This document shows positions 14,792 through 21,521 of a DNA stretch of 32,836 nucleotides, in pieces (the stretch's first letter is position 1; every line of letters starts with the position of its first letter). The notes below the pieces were generated by a model. That model had not been told where the DNA came from, ran no database searches, and saw only the letters and a list, made by a program, of their open reading frames with translations. Where the stretch lies: positions 1-32,836 of the forward strand of contig JALEZN010000117.1 of NCBI GenBank assembly GCA_022772585.1, read 5' to 3'. This stretch comes from Clostridiales bacterium. GTDB lineage: Bacteria; Bacillota; Clostridia; Oscillospirales; Oscillospiraceae. Both the position numbers and the translations under genes were made by a program.

Positions 14792-16162
14792 TCACCCCCT
14801 GCGTGTAAAGATCGTGGGATCTCCGGCTCTCGGCGTCAGCCTGCCGTTCTCCATGATCCCCATCTTCTCCAGCCAGCCCTCAAACTCCCGGATGGGCCGC
14901 AGGCCCAGCACCTCACGGATGGCGGCGGCGTCATGATAGGCGTTGGTCTGGTAGTTGAGCATGATATCGTCCCCGGCGGGAACACCGAGGATATAATTGA
15001 CCCCCGCGCCGGCCAGCAGAAGAGACAGGTTTTCAATGTCGTTCTGATCGGCCATCATATGGTTGGTATAGCAGCAGTCGCAGCCCATGGGGACTCCGGA
15101 GAGTTTTCCCATGAAATGGTCCTCCAGCCCGGCGCGGATGACCTGACGGCTGTCATAGAGGTACTCCGGTCCAATAAAGCCTACCACTGTATTGACCATG
15201 AACGGCTCAAACGCCCGGGCAAAGGCGTAGCAGCGGGCCTCCATGGTGACCTGGTCGGCGCCATAGTGGGCGTCTGAGGAGAGCTCGCTGCCCTGGCCGG
15301 TCTCAAAATACATCACATTCGGGCCCTTGGCGGTCCCCCGCTCCTTTAACAGCTGACGGGCTTCCCGGACCGTGTCGGCGCAGAAGCCAAAGGCGCTGTT
15401 CCCCTTCTGGCTCCCGGCGATGGACTGAAAGATCATATCGCAGGGGGCGCCCCGTTTTACCGCCTCGATCTGAGTGGTGATATGGCCCAGCACGCAGATC
15501 TGGGTGGGGATCTGAAAGCGGTTCTTCACCTCGTCGAACCGCTTGAGCACCTCCATCAGGCTGGACACGGTATCATTGACGGGATTCAGTCCCAACAGCG
15601 CGTCGCCGCTGCCATAGCTGAGTCCCTCGAACAGGGACGCGGTGATCCCCTCAATATGGTCGGTGGGATGGTTGGGCTGCAATCTGGTGGCAAGGGTACC
15701 CCGGCAGCCGATGGTGGTGTTGCAGGTGGCTGTGATGCGGATCTTGTTGGCGGCATACACCAGATCCAGGTTGCTCATGAGCTTGCAGACTCCGGCAACC
15801 ACCTCCGCGGTCAGTCCGCGTCCCAGCCGCTTGAGGTCCTCCTCCCCGGAGGCGTCCCCCAGGATGTACTCCCGCAGCTCCGCCATGGTCCAGTTCTGTA
15901 TTTTCTCGTATACCGCGCTGTCGATGGAATCCTGGTTGATCCGCGTCACCTCGTCGTCCTCATAGGGGACCACCGGATTCTCGCGCAGGTCCCGGACCAG
16001 CAGATGGCTGAGCACTTCCTTGGCCGCGATGCGCTCCAGATCCGATCCCGCGGCGATCCCCGCCAGAATGTCCCCGGATTTTTCCTCGTTGGCTTTGGCC
16101 AGCACTTCTTTTACGGAATGAAAAGTAAATGTCTTTCCAGCCAGCAGCGTTGAAAAGCCCAT
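14792..16162 (-). CDS. eutB: Ethanolamine ammonia-lyase large subunit EutB
   Basis: The 456-residue protein is the TIM-barrel catalytic subunit of the B12-dependent lyase. Recognisable stretches are FHSVKEVLAKANEEKSGDIL (about 14-33), CNTTIGCRGTLATRLQPNHP (substrate-barrel region), GLSYGSGDALLGLNPVNDTV, VMYFETGQGSELSSDAHYGA and the C-terminal GVPAGDDIMLNYQTNAYHDA. Length is normal. ATG 16162 has AGGAGG 8 nt upstream. It lies between eutA and eutC, the conserved order. Confidence 0.97.
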   Translation of the reverse strand: MGFSTLLAGKTFTFHSVKEVLAKANEEKSGDILAGIAAGSDLERIAAKEVLSHLLVRDLRENPVVPYEDDEVTRINQDSIDSAVYEKIQNWTMAELREYILGDASGEEDLKRLGRGLTAEVVAGVCKLMSNLDLVYAANKIRITATCNTTIGCRGTLATRLQPNHPTDHIEGITASLFEGLSYGSGDALLGLNPVNDTVSSLMEVLKRFDEVKNRFQIPTQICVLGHITTQIEAVKRGAPCDMIFQSIAGSQKGNSAFGFCADTVREARQLLKERGTAKGPNVMYFETGQGSELSSDAHYGADQVTMEARCYAFARAFEPFMVNTVVGFIGPEYLYDSRQVIRAGLEDHFMGKLSGVPMGCDCCYTNHMMADQNDIENLSLLLAGAGVNYILGVPAGDDIMLNYQTNAYHDAAAIREVLGLRPIREFEGWLEKMGIMENGRLTPRAGDPTIFTRRG

Positions 16163-16185
16163 CTCTTATCCTCCTCTTCTTTCAG

Positions 16186-17619
16186 TCATCCAAAAACCAG
16201 AGTCTTCACCACAACCGGCACCACCAGTCCGTCCATCAGCGGACGGCCGATATCCACATAATCGTTCGCTTCCACCTTGACGCCGTCTATCGCGGCTGTC
16301 TTTCGGCTGCCGCCGGTCTCGGACCTCATGGCCATGCCCAGTGCTTTGGCGATATCTTTCTCCAATATGACGATAATGGGCTCGCCCTCCGGCAGCAGCC
16401 GGTCCATCACCTGTACGATCACCCGGGCCAGGGTTTTGATCTCCCCATATGTGGGATCCGCTTTTCCGGGCATGGCAAGCACGATCCGCCGGCTGTCGCT
16501 CTGCCGCAAAAACCATTCCGTCTTCTGCGCGAGCTTTTCGGCGCTGCCGTCCAGACAGTCCTGCTGTTCCTCCATATCCAGCTTCAGCACCGGGACATTC
16601 TTGACCGGGAAAATACCGTCGGAGCAGGTGATGGTACTGCCCGAGAGGCTGGTGGTGTAGGTCCCCGCGCCCACCACCGTGGCGCGGATGGTCTCATTGG
16701 CGGAGATGATCTTTTCTCTCTCCGGCAGGAAACGGGTTCGGATGGAGTTCCCCAGGAACACGCCGATATCACCGTACCGCAGCGGGTCCGTTTCGCCCGG
16801 GGAGCGCACGCAGTCCGCCACGCCCCCCGAAAAACAGATCCGCTCGGCCCGCCTGATGATGCGCAGCTCGGAGCTGTTGGGCGTTTCCACCCGCCCAAGC
16901 AGCGGCTCCGCAGGCGCAAGGCCGATGGCCTGGGCCAGCAGATCGGCCATCTTGTCTGTGATCCGGCCCAGCTCCGCCGGGGTGATTTTTTGCCCGACCA
17001 CGGGCCGGACGCCCACCGCCTCCGCCACCGCTCCCGCCGCCGGGCTGACGGAGGTCACGGTATAATCCGCCGCCAGGCGGATCAGGCGGCCGCCGATATC
17101 GAAGCAGCCCTTGCCTATGATATCTCCGCTGTCAAAAAGCACGATATTGGTGGTGCCGCCGCCAATGTCCAGATTGACCACGGCGCAGTCATGGTCCACG
17201 CTGTACTGAAACGCGCCGCTCCCCTTGCCAGCAATGATCGATTCCAGATCCGGTCCCGCCGTGGAGACCACAAACTCGCCGGCAAATCCGCTGAGCTGTT
17301 CCGTGATCAGGGCCGCGTTTTCCTTGCGGGCAGATTCTCCCGTAATGATCACCGCGCCGGTGTCGAGCTGCGCAGGGGTAAGCCCCGCCGCCCGGTATTC
17401 CCTCTCCACGATCTTTCGCACGCCTTCCCCATCCAGCAGGGAGGCCGTTTTCAGCGGCGTGGTATGGGCCGGGCTTTTGTAGATCAGCTCTTTGCCGACA
17501 ATGGAGATGCGGGGCACCGAAAAATAGCCGGCAGTATTCTCCATCCTGATCCGGCTGAAGATCACCTGGGTGGTCGATGTGCCAATGTCTATTCCAACGC
17601 TCAAGATCGCCGATGACAT
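16186..17619 (-). CDS. eutA: Ethanolamine ammonia-lyase reactivase EutA
   Basis: The 477-residue protein belongs to the actin/Hsp70 ATPase superfamily: phosphate-1 loop SVGIDIGTSTTQVIF (about 7-21) and phosphate-2 loop VVNLDIGGGTTNIVLF (about 165-180). It exchanges damaged cobalamin on EutBC for fresh adenosylcobalamin using ATP. I start it at ATG 17619 behind GAGGGAG; a longer reading frame to 17670 would begin inside the leader terminator and is unlikely. It is the first gene of the main operon, so all downstream eut genes depend on antitermination in its leader. Confidence 0.95.
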   Translation of the reverse strand: MSSAILSVGIDIGTSTTQVIFSRIRMENTAGYFSVPRISIVGKELIYKSPAHTTPLKTASLLDGEGVRKIVEREYRAAGLTPAQLDTGAVIITGESARKENAALITEQLSGFAGEFVVSTAGPDLESIIAGKGSGAFQYSVDHDCAVVNLDIGGGTTNIVLFDSGDIIGKGCFDIGGRLIRLAADYTVTSVSPAAGAVAEAVGVRPVVGQKITPAELGRITDKMADLLAQAIGLAPAEPLLGRVETPNSSELRIIRRAERICFSGGVADCVRSPGETDPLRYGDIGVFLGNSIRTRFLPEREKIISANETIRATVVGAGTYTTSLSGSTITCSDGIFPVKNVPVLKLDMEEQQDCLDGSAEKLAQKTEWFLRQSDSRRIVLAMPGKADPTYGEIKTLARVIVQVMDRLLPEGEPIIVILEKDIAKALGMAMRSETGGSRKTAAIDGVKVEANDYVDIGRPLMDGLVVPVVVKTLVFG

Positions 17620-17658
17620 TTTTCCATCTCCCTCACCGCACAGTCCCTGATAAAAACC

Positions 17659-17700
17659 AAAAAAGGCCAAGACAACACATTTGTTGTCCAGGCCTTTTTG
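17659..17700 (-). terminator. Leader terminator before eutA
   Basis: Minus strand: GGCC (17694-17691), two weak pairs, GACAAC, six-base loop, GTTGTC, then GGCC and a run of Ts, with an A-tract before the stem. It ends about 40 bp before the eutA start and would stop transcription without inducer. Its 5' GGCC arm is also part of the P2 antiterminator hairpin. Confidence 0.9.
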
Positions 17701-17726
17701 CCATAATACAGCACCCTATTGTACTG
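17691..17726 (-). promoter_or_regulatory. EutV-type dual-hairpin antiterminator before eutA
   Basis: P1 is CAGTAC-AATAGG-GTGCTG (17726-17709): six pairs with one G-U and a hexanucleotide loop. After the 6-nt linker TATTAT, P2 is GGC-AAAAAG-GCC (17702-17691), again with a six-base loop, and it takes the 5' arm of the terminator. The paired-hairpin layout is that of EutV targets. As I recall, the Enterococcus loop has A at position 1 and G at position 4; here position 1 is A but position 4 is also A in every loop. Confidence 0.83.
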
Positions 17727-17806
17727 CAGTCAAGTATTCTTTTGAAATCACACGGTATGATGATACAGGCGGAGTCATCTCAAATAATACAAGATAAGAT
17801 GTAAAA

Positions 17807-17835
17807 AGTATAGCATAGATCTCAGGGGTTGACAA
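17807..17835 (-). promoter_or_regulatory. Main eut operon promoter
   Basis: TTGTCA (17835-17830), 17-bp spacer, TATACT (17812-17807) with an extended TGC before the -10. Transcription would start near 17800, leaving a leader of about 180 nt that carries the antiterminator and terminator. I see no cobalamin riboswitch in this leader. Confidence 0.8.
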
Positions 17836-17920
17836 GATACAGCTTGCCGCTTTTCAGCGTCAGCCGCCGCGGCCGCATATTCCGCCCGCGCCGCGCAGAT
17901 ACTATCCGCGAGGTGATCCC

Positions 17921-18106
17921 ATGAAAAACGAACTGCCCCTCGGCTTGGGCATGGCCCTGGCCCAGAACGAGGCTGCCATGAAACAGTTTGAGTCCATGAC
18001 AGATTCGGAAAAGCAGGCCGTCCTGCAGCGGGCCCACGGCGTCCGGTCCAAACAGGAAATGCAGCGTCTGGTCTCTTCTCTCCGTGCGCCCGGCGGGCAG
18101 GGATGA
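17921..18106 (+). CDS. Small conserved-type hypothetical protein (61 aa)
   Basis: ATG 17921 is preceded by GAGGTGATCCC, a good ribosome binding site. The protein is short, hydrophilic and helical (MKNELPLGLGMALAQNEAAM, then FESMTDSEKQAVLQRAHGV, tail rich in Gln/Ser/Gly). Similar ~60-residue proteins with a GMALAxN start and a TxxEKQxxxxxA helix are, as I recall, common in Clostridia, and the same stretch occurs at the end of some YdeI-like proteins. No function is assigned. It diverges from the eut promoter; no convincing promoter of its own is visible in the GC-rich 85 bp upstream. Confidence 0.72.
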   Translation: MKNELPLGLGMALAQNEAAMKQFESMTDSEKQAVLQRAHGVRSKQEMQRLVSSLRAPGGQG

Positions 18107-18164
18107 CTCCCCGGCATGCATACGTTCCTTTGAAAAGGGCCATATTAACCGCGGGGTGATCCAC

Positions 18165-18335
18165 ATGTCTCAGCCGCAGCCGGCCGGTCCGGACCGGCCG
18201 AAAATCAAGCGCCGGAATGCCGCGCATCCCCGGGGAGACAGGCCCATCCCGGATGTATATCCGGTCATCGACAACGATCTGGCCCGGGACAATCTGGAAA
18301 ATGATATCCCGGCGGCAGATCTCCAGGACCTGTAG
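18165..18335 (+). CDS. Small hypothetical protein (56 aa)
   Basis: ATG 18165 follows GGGGTGATCCAC, nearly the same ribosome-binding context as the gene before it. The product has a basic proline-rich first half (MSQPQPAGPDRPKIKRRNAA) and an acidic second half (VYPVIDNDLARDNLENDIPA). An in-frame ATG at 18084 lies inside the preceding gene and has no binding site. It is 58 bp after the first small gene and 40 bp before a strong hairpin, so the two may form a small operon. I do not recognise the family. Confidence 0.55.
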   Translation: MSQPQPAGPDRPKIKRRNAAHPRGDRPIPDVYPVIDNDLARDNLENDIPAADLQDL

Positions 18336-18374
18336 CCGGGCCCCACCGCCGCCCGGGACGGAATGCAGCCAAAA

Positions 18375-18402
18375 TGCCCCCGGCACAGACGTGCCGGGGG
18401 CA
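18375..18402. terminator. Strong hairpin terminator between convergent small genes
   Basis: A perfect 12-bp stem TGCCCCCGGCAC / GTGCCGGGGGCA with a 4-base loop (AGAC). The plus strand has no T-run, while the minus strand continues ATTTTGG, so it is a better terminator for the minus-strand gene at 18664-18485 but may stop both. Confidence 0.75.
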
Positions 18403-18484
18403 AATGACGGTTTCAGGCCTTACGGGATGCCGGCTTTTATCCTGCGGCAGCACAGCCCGGCGGCCGCTTTTCTCCCCACTCTCT

Positions 18485-18664
18485 TTACTTCGGCTCCGCA
18501 CCCGGCCGCAGTTCCGGACAGCGTTCAAGCAGCCAGTTCAGCAGCTGCAGCTCGCTCCGAAAATGGAATATCTCATTTTCCGCCGCCACGCTGCCCTGCC
18601 AGGTGGCGCCCTCTGCAGATGTAATCTGAACCGTAAATTGTGCAATCACCTTTTTCTCCATCAT
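18485..18664 (-). CDS. Small WQG-motif hypothetical protein (58-59 aa)
   Basis: A 59-codon frame runs from ATG 18664 (or ATG 18661, which has better spacing from GGGAAGGTG) to TAA 18487-18485. The sequence contains VIAQFTVQITSAEGATWQGS and FHFRSELQLLNWLLERC. A layout of (Q/V)(F/I)xV...xWQGxV...E..FRSxLELL is, as I recall, shared with many short clostridial proteins of unknown function. The clear ribosome binding site, terminators on both sides and family-like motif support it as a real gene. Its role is unknown. Confidence 0.68.
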   Translation of the reverse strand: MMEKKVIAQFTVQITSAEGATWQGSVAAENEIFHFRSELQLLNWLLERCPELRPGAEPK

Positions 18665-18748
18665 ATCACCTTCCCTGCTGCCCTTTGGGCATCACACCAG
18701 ACGCTGATATTCATAAATTCCTAATTCATTATTACATGGTCCACAGGC

Positions 18749-18804
18749 AAAAAACAGTAGCCCTATAGCTGAAACAGGGCTACTCTTTCCCAAAACAGGG
18801 CTAC
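18749..18804 (-). terminator. Terminator with a duplicated 5' arm (possible attenuator)
   Basis: Minus strand: GTAGCCCT (18783-18776) pairs with AGGGCTAC (18764-18757), followed by TGTTTTTTG, a proper terminator. A second copy of the 5' arm, GTAGCCCTGTTTT (18804 leftward), lies 21 bp upstream and could pair with the same 3' arm instead. It separates the LuxR-type gene from the small WQG protein. Confidence 0.7.
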
Positions 18805-18855
18805 CATCTTCCTCTGCAGCCGTGCAGGAAAAGGTGTGCACTTCATTGGACGCAG

Positions 18856-18882
18856 AAAAGGAGCCGGCATACAGCCGGCTCC
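18856..18882 (-). terminator. Terminator of the LuxR-type gene
   Basis: Minus strand: GGAGCCGGC (18882-18874), five-base loop, GCCGGCTCC (18868-18860), then TTTT. It lies 11 bp after the stop codon of the LuxR-type regulator. Confidence 0.85.
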
Positions 18883-18892
18883 CGGTCTTTTT

Positions 18893-20089
18893 CTAGTTTG
18901 GGACGTCCGTTTCCCGATCCGCCTTCGCAGTAAGTTCGCTTCTGCTGGACACCTCAAGTTTTGAAAAAATATTGGCGGTGTGCTTTTTCACCGTATGCTC
19001 GGTCACGTTCAGATCCGCCGCGATATCTTTTCGTTTTTTGTTTTCCAAAAGGGCACGGAGCACCTCTGCCTCTCTGGCTGTCAGCATGGAGACTGCCGGC
19101 CAGCCGGCCATGATCTGCGCGATGCGCTCATCAGGCAGTGCCGCCGCGCCTTCACGTCCGGAAGCCGCGCCCGCCGCCGCGGATCCTTCCGCGCTCTCTT
19201 CTTCGGCGGCCGGGACCGCAACGCCTTTTTTCGCCCCTCCGGAAGCGGCCTGTAAGGGACCTGTCTCTGGCAGGCCCGGCCATATGCCATAGTCCTGCAT
19301 CATGCCGTACAGCATCAGCAAAAGCAGTCCGCTGGCAATGTAGGAAACCGACAGGAATTCAAAATCCGAGTAAATAAGCTGCTCGACAAGCCAGATCGCG
19401 GCATTCAGAAACACGACCGCCAAAAGCAGCGCGGCATGTTTGCAGGACACCGTCTTTTTCCCGATGATAGAGGTCAGGACCGCACCGATCATGGCTCCGA
19501 AATAGGCGAGCAGATATACCAGATATATAACATGCAGCGGTCCGTATTCCTTGTCCAGCCTGGCCATTCCATTCACGAATACCAGTGTGGCCTCCTTATA
19601 ATAGCAGTCCAGATAGCCCGGACTGGCAGCTACAAGAAAGACCGCAACGCCGATCCAGAACAGTAGGCCCAAAAGCCGCTTTCGGTAACGGATGCGGCAG
19701 ATATCCAGGATGGCCATCAGCATGCCAAGGGGAAGAAAGACCGAGCCAAAGTAAGAGATGCGGTTGGCCAGCAGCGCCTCCTCCAGCGTTTTTGAGACCG
19801 AGAGCGCAAGATATCCCAGGTTCACGATCACGACGGAACCGTAGGTCATCCGCAGCCAGATATTTTTTTGACGCACAAGGGCGCAGTAACCGACGAACAA
19901 AAACAGGGACAGGGCAGTCGTAATTCCATACGCAATGGACATATTCGTTGTTTTCGCAGCCAATGCGGCGCCTCCGCTTTCTGCAGCAAACGCTGTCAGT
20001 TCCATAGCAAAAATAAAGAATAGCAACGCCGCTGCGGCCGCACAGCCTCGGCCTGTATTATGATTCCGCAGAGCTTTTGCCTGTTTCAT
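18893..20089 (-). CDS. Membrane-bound LuxR-type regulator with seven-helix sensor
   Basis: The 398-residue protein begins with a hydrophobic signal/anchor segment (about 17-36), then about seven membrane helices (about 50-275) like the 7TM sensor found at the N-terminus of some histidine kinases. An Ala/Glu/Gly-rich linker (about 285-320) leads to a C-terminal LuxR/GerE helix-turn-helix (LTAREAEVLRALLENKKRKD, then DLNVTEHTVKKHTANIFSKL). It therefore senses at the membrane and binds DNA directly, without a kinase. Start ATG 20089 has a modest AGGGAAAG site. The divergent short-chain dehydrogenase is the obvious candidate target. Such regulators are seen in gut Clostridia and Actinobacteria; the signal is unknown. 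Confidence 0.87.
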   Translation of the reverse strand: MKQAKALRNHNTGRGCAAAAALLFFIFAMELTAFAAESGGAALAAKTTNMSIAYGITTALSLFLFVGYCALVRQKNIWLRMTYGSVVIVNLGYLALSVSKTLEEALLANRISYFGSVFLPLGMLMAILDICRIRYRKRLLGLLFWIGVAVFLVAASPGYLDCYYKEATLVFVNGMARLDKEYGPLHVIYLVYLLAYFGAMIGAVLTSIIGKKTVSCKHAALLLAVVFLNAAIWLVEQLIYSDFEFLSVSYIASGLLLLMLYGMMQDYGIWPGLPETGPLQAASGGAKKGVAVPAAEEESAEGSAAAGAASGREGAAALPDERIAQIMAGWPAVSMLTAREAEVLRALLENKKRKDIAADLNVTEHTVKKHTANIFSKLEVSSRSELTAKADRETDVPN

Positions 20090-20154
20090 CTTCTTTCCCT
20101 CTTTATAGAGAACTCTTCCCTCCGGTTACGGCATGTAAATGGGAATTGTATAAA

Positions 20155-20163
20155 ATTATAGCA
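20155..20163 (-). promoter_or_regulatory. Extended -10 promoter for the LuxR-type gene
   Basis: On the minus strand TGCTATAAT is a consensus extended -10 element with TATAAT at 20160-20155; no good -35 is visible at the usual distance. It lies 66 bp before the start codon. Confidence 0.55.
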
Positions 20164-20353
20164 CCCTTGCAGCGAAAAAGCCACCGCAAATATACCCAGG
20201 CGTGCCTTCCAGCACATATATGCCTCACTTCGTTGGGCGCCCTTTCCTCTCCCTTTTGTAAAAACGGCGATTCCCTTTCCGGCCGCACATGCTTCCCGCC
20301 GTCAGATCAGTATAGGCAGATTAAATTTTTTAAACTCAGCAGGTCGTTTTCTA

Positions 20354-20382
20354 TGGACAAACGGCAAAGCACGTTTTATAAT
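20354..20382 (+). promoter_or_regulatory. Strong promoter for the short-chain dehydrogenase
   Basis: TGGACA (20354-20359), 17-bp spacer, TATAAT (20377-20382): a near-consensus vegetative promoter. A leader of about 50 nt ends with AAGGAGG before ATG 20441. Confidence 0.85.
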
Positions 20383-20440
20383 AAGGGTACTGATAATCGA
20401 ACCAACCCGTATAGCATGTCATATAAGGAGGATATTTATT

Positions 20441-21244
20441 ATGGACAGACTCAAAGGTAAGGTCGCCGTTGTCACCGGTTCCACCAGCGGTATCGGCATT
20501 GGCATCGCCCGGCTGTACGCCGCCGAGGGCGCCAAGGTGGTCATCTGCGGCCGCCGTGAGGAGAAAGGTCAGGCCGTTGTGGACACCATCCGCAGCGAGG
20601 GCGGAGAGGCCTGGTATCATTTTATGGACATCACCTCTCCCGAGAGCATTGAGAAGCTCTTTGCCGACACTGCTGAGAAGTATGGCAAGATCGACGTTCT
20701 GGTCAATAACGCCGCCAACGTGGGCCTGAAGGACGGCCGCGTGGACGAGCTGACCCTGGACATGTGGGACGCGGTCTTCCAGAGCGATATGCGCGGCACC
20801 TTCTATTCCATCAAGTGCGTGCTCCCCTACCTGCAGAAGAATGAGGCGGGTGGCTCCATCATCAACATCGGCTCCATGGCCTCCTGCGGCGGCGACCTGG
20901 GCTCCACCGCCTACGCCTGCGCCAAGGCCGGTGTGGACATGCTGACCAAGTCCACCGCCCTGCAGTACGGCAAGCAGAACATCCGCTGCAACTGCGTGCG
21001 TCCCGGCCTGATTGTCACCCCCCAGAACGAGGCCAATGTTCCCCAGGTGCTGAAGGATATCTTCCTGAGCAACATCATGGTCAACCGCTATGGCTGCCCC
21101 GAGGATATCGGCCACATGTGCGTCTACCTGGGCTCCGATGAGAGCAGCTACGTCACCGGCCAGGTCATGACCGTGGACGGCGGCCTGAACTCCCACGTCT
21201 CCACCGTCGCCCAGTTCAAGCAGCTTCAGTCCCGCACCTGGTAA
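20441..21244 (+). CDS. Short-chain dehydrogenase/reductase
   Basis: The 267-residue protein is a classical SDR: cofactor loop TGSTSGIG (12-19), Arg38-Arg39 after the second strand (suggesting NADP(H)), NNAA at 89-92, catalytic Ser145 and Tyr158-x-x-x-Lys162 (STAYACAKAG), and the C-terminal YVTGQVMTVDGGL. It has a near-consensus promoter, an AAGGAGG site and a very biased C/G-ending codon use, all signs of high expression. It stands alone between its promoter and terminator and diverges from a membrane LuxR-type regulator. The substrate cannot be read; oxidoreduction of a hydroxyl or keto group on a gut metabolite (for example a sterol or bile acid) is one option among many. Confidence 0.92.
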   Translation: MDRLKGKVAVVTGSTSGIGIGIARLYAAEGAKVVICGRREEKGQAVVDTIRSEGGEAWYHFMDITSPESIEKLFADTAEKYGKIDVLVNNAANVGLKDGRVDELTLDMWDAVFQSDMRGTFYSIKCVLPYLQKNEAGGSIINIGSMASCGGDLGSTAYACAKAGVDMLTKSTALQYGKQNIRCNCVRPGLIVTPQNEANVPQVLKDIFLSNIMVNRYGCPEDIGHMCVYLGSDESSYVTGQVMTVDGGLNSHVSTVAQFKQLQSRTW

Positions 21245-21281
21245 TCTGTGATATCCGCCTGCTTTCCCGGCAGGCCAGAAT

Positions 21282-21325
21282 GCCCCCGCTCCCGGCTTTA
21301 TGGCCGGCGGCGGGGGCGTTTTTTT
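21282..21325 (+). terminator. Terminator after the dehydrogenase gene
   Basis: GCCCCCGC (21282-21289) pairs with GCGGGGGC (21310-21317), with inner pairing GGC/GCC, followed by G and seven Ts. Confidence 0.92.
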
Positions 21326-21411
21326 GTTTCGGAAGGATTTTCCGGTCTCCCTGCAACTTTTTTCCTCTGCCTTCGTCTATATAAAATAAGGGTGCAGGCT
21401 GAGGTTTAAAT

Positions 21412-21476
21412 TTAAGGTTTTGTTAAGAACTTGTCACCATTTTGAAAGTATCTTCACGCTCGCCCCATGCTACAAT
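21412..21476 (+). promoter_or_regulatory. Activator-type promoter of the MFP-ABC operon with TTAAG repeats
   Basis: TTAAGG (21412-21417) and TTAAGA (21423-21428) are direct repeats exactly 11 bp apart, the usual spacing for an OmpR/PhoB-type dimer. Downstream is an extended -10 TGC-TACAAT (21471-21476) with no good -35. TTAAGA(A) also occurs in the repeats next to the two-component genes at 29792 and 29830, suggesting the same regulator. Confidence 0.6.
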
Positions 21477-21521
21477 GTATGTATTGCAGGTATGAAAAAA
21501 CTGGCACAGGAGGAAACGAAT

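Larger units (their letters stand above)
20090..20440. other. Divergent intergenic region, LuxR gene / dehydrogenase gene
   Basis: This 351-bp stretch contains the two promoters listed separately and no reading frame I can support. The middle part (about 20165-20345) shows no strong hairpin, riboswitch or clear operator by eye, though it is large enough to hold binding sites for the LuxR-type regulator. Confidence 0.6.

Noticed and set aside
17705-17734. A possible promoter TTGACT...TATTAT on the minus strand within the eut leader
   Set aside because: The spacing is 19 bp and the bases are already explained by the P1 hairpin and linker, which recur at the second site without the -35.
17620-17800. 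A cobalamin riboswitch in the eut leader
   Set aside because: The leader is too short and lacks the conserved B12-box sequence; all visible structure is accounted for by the dual hairpin and terminator.
17829-17857. TTGACA on the plus strand overlapping the eut -35 box, as a promoter for the small genes
   Set aside because: No acceptable -10 follows at 16-18 bp (TTTCAG), so the match is probably just the reverse reading of the minus-strand TTGTCAA.
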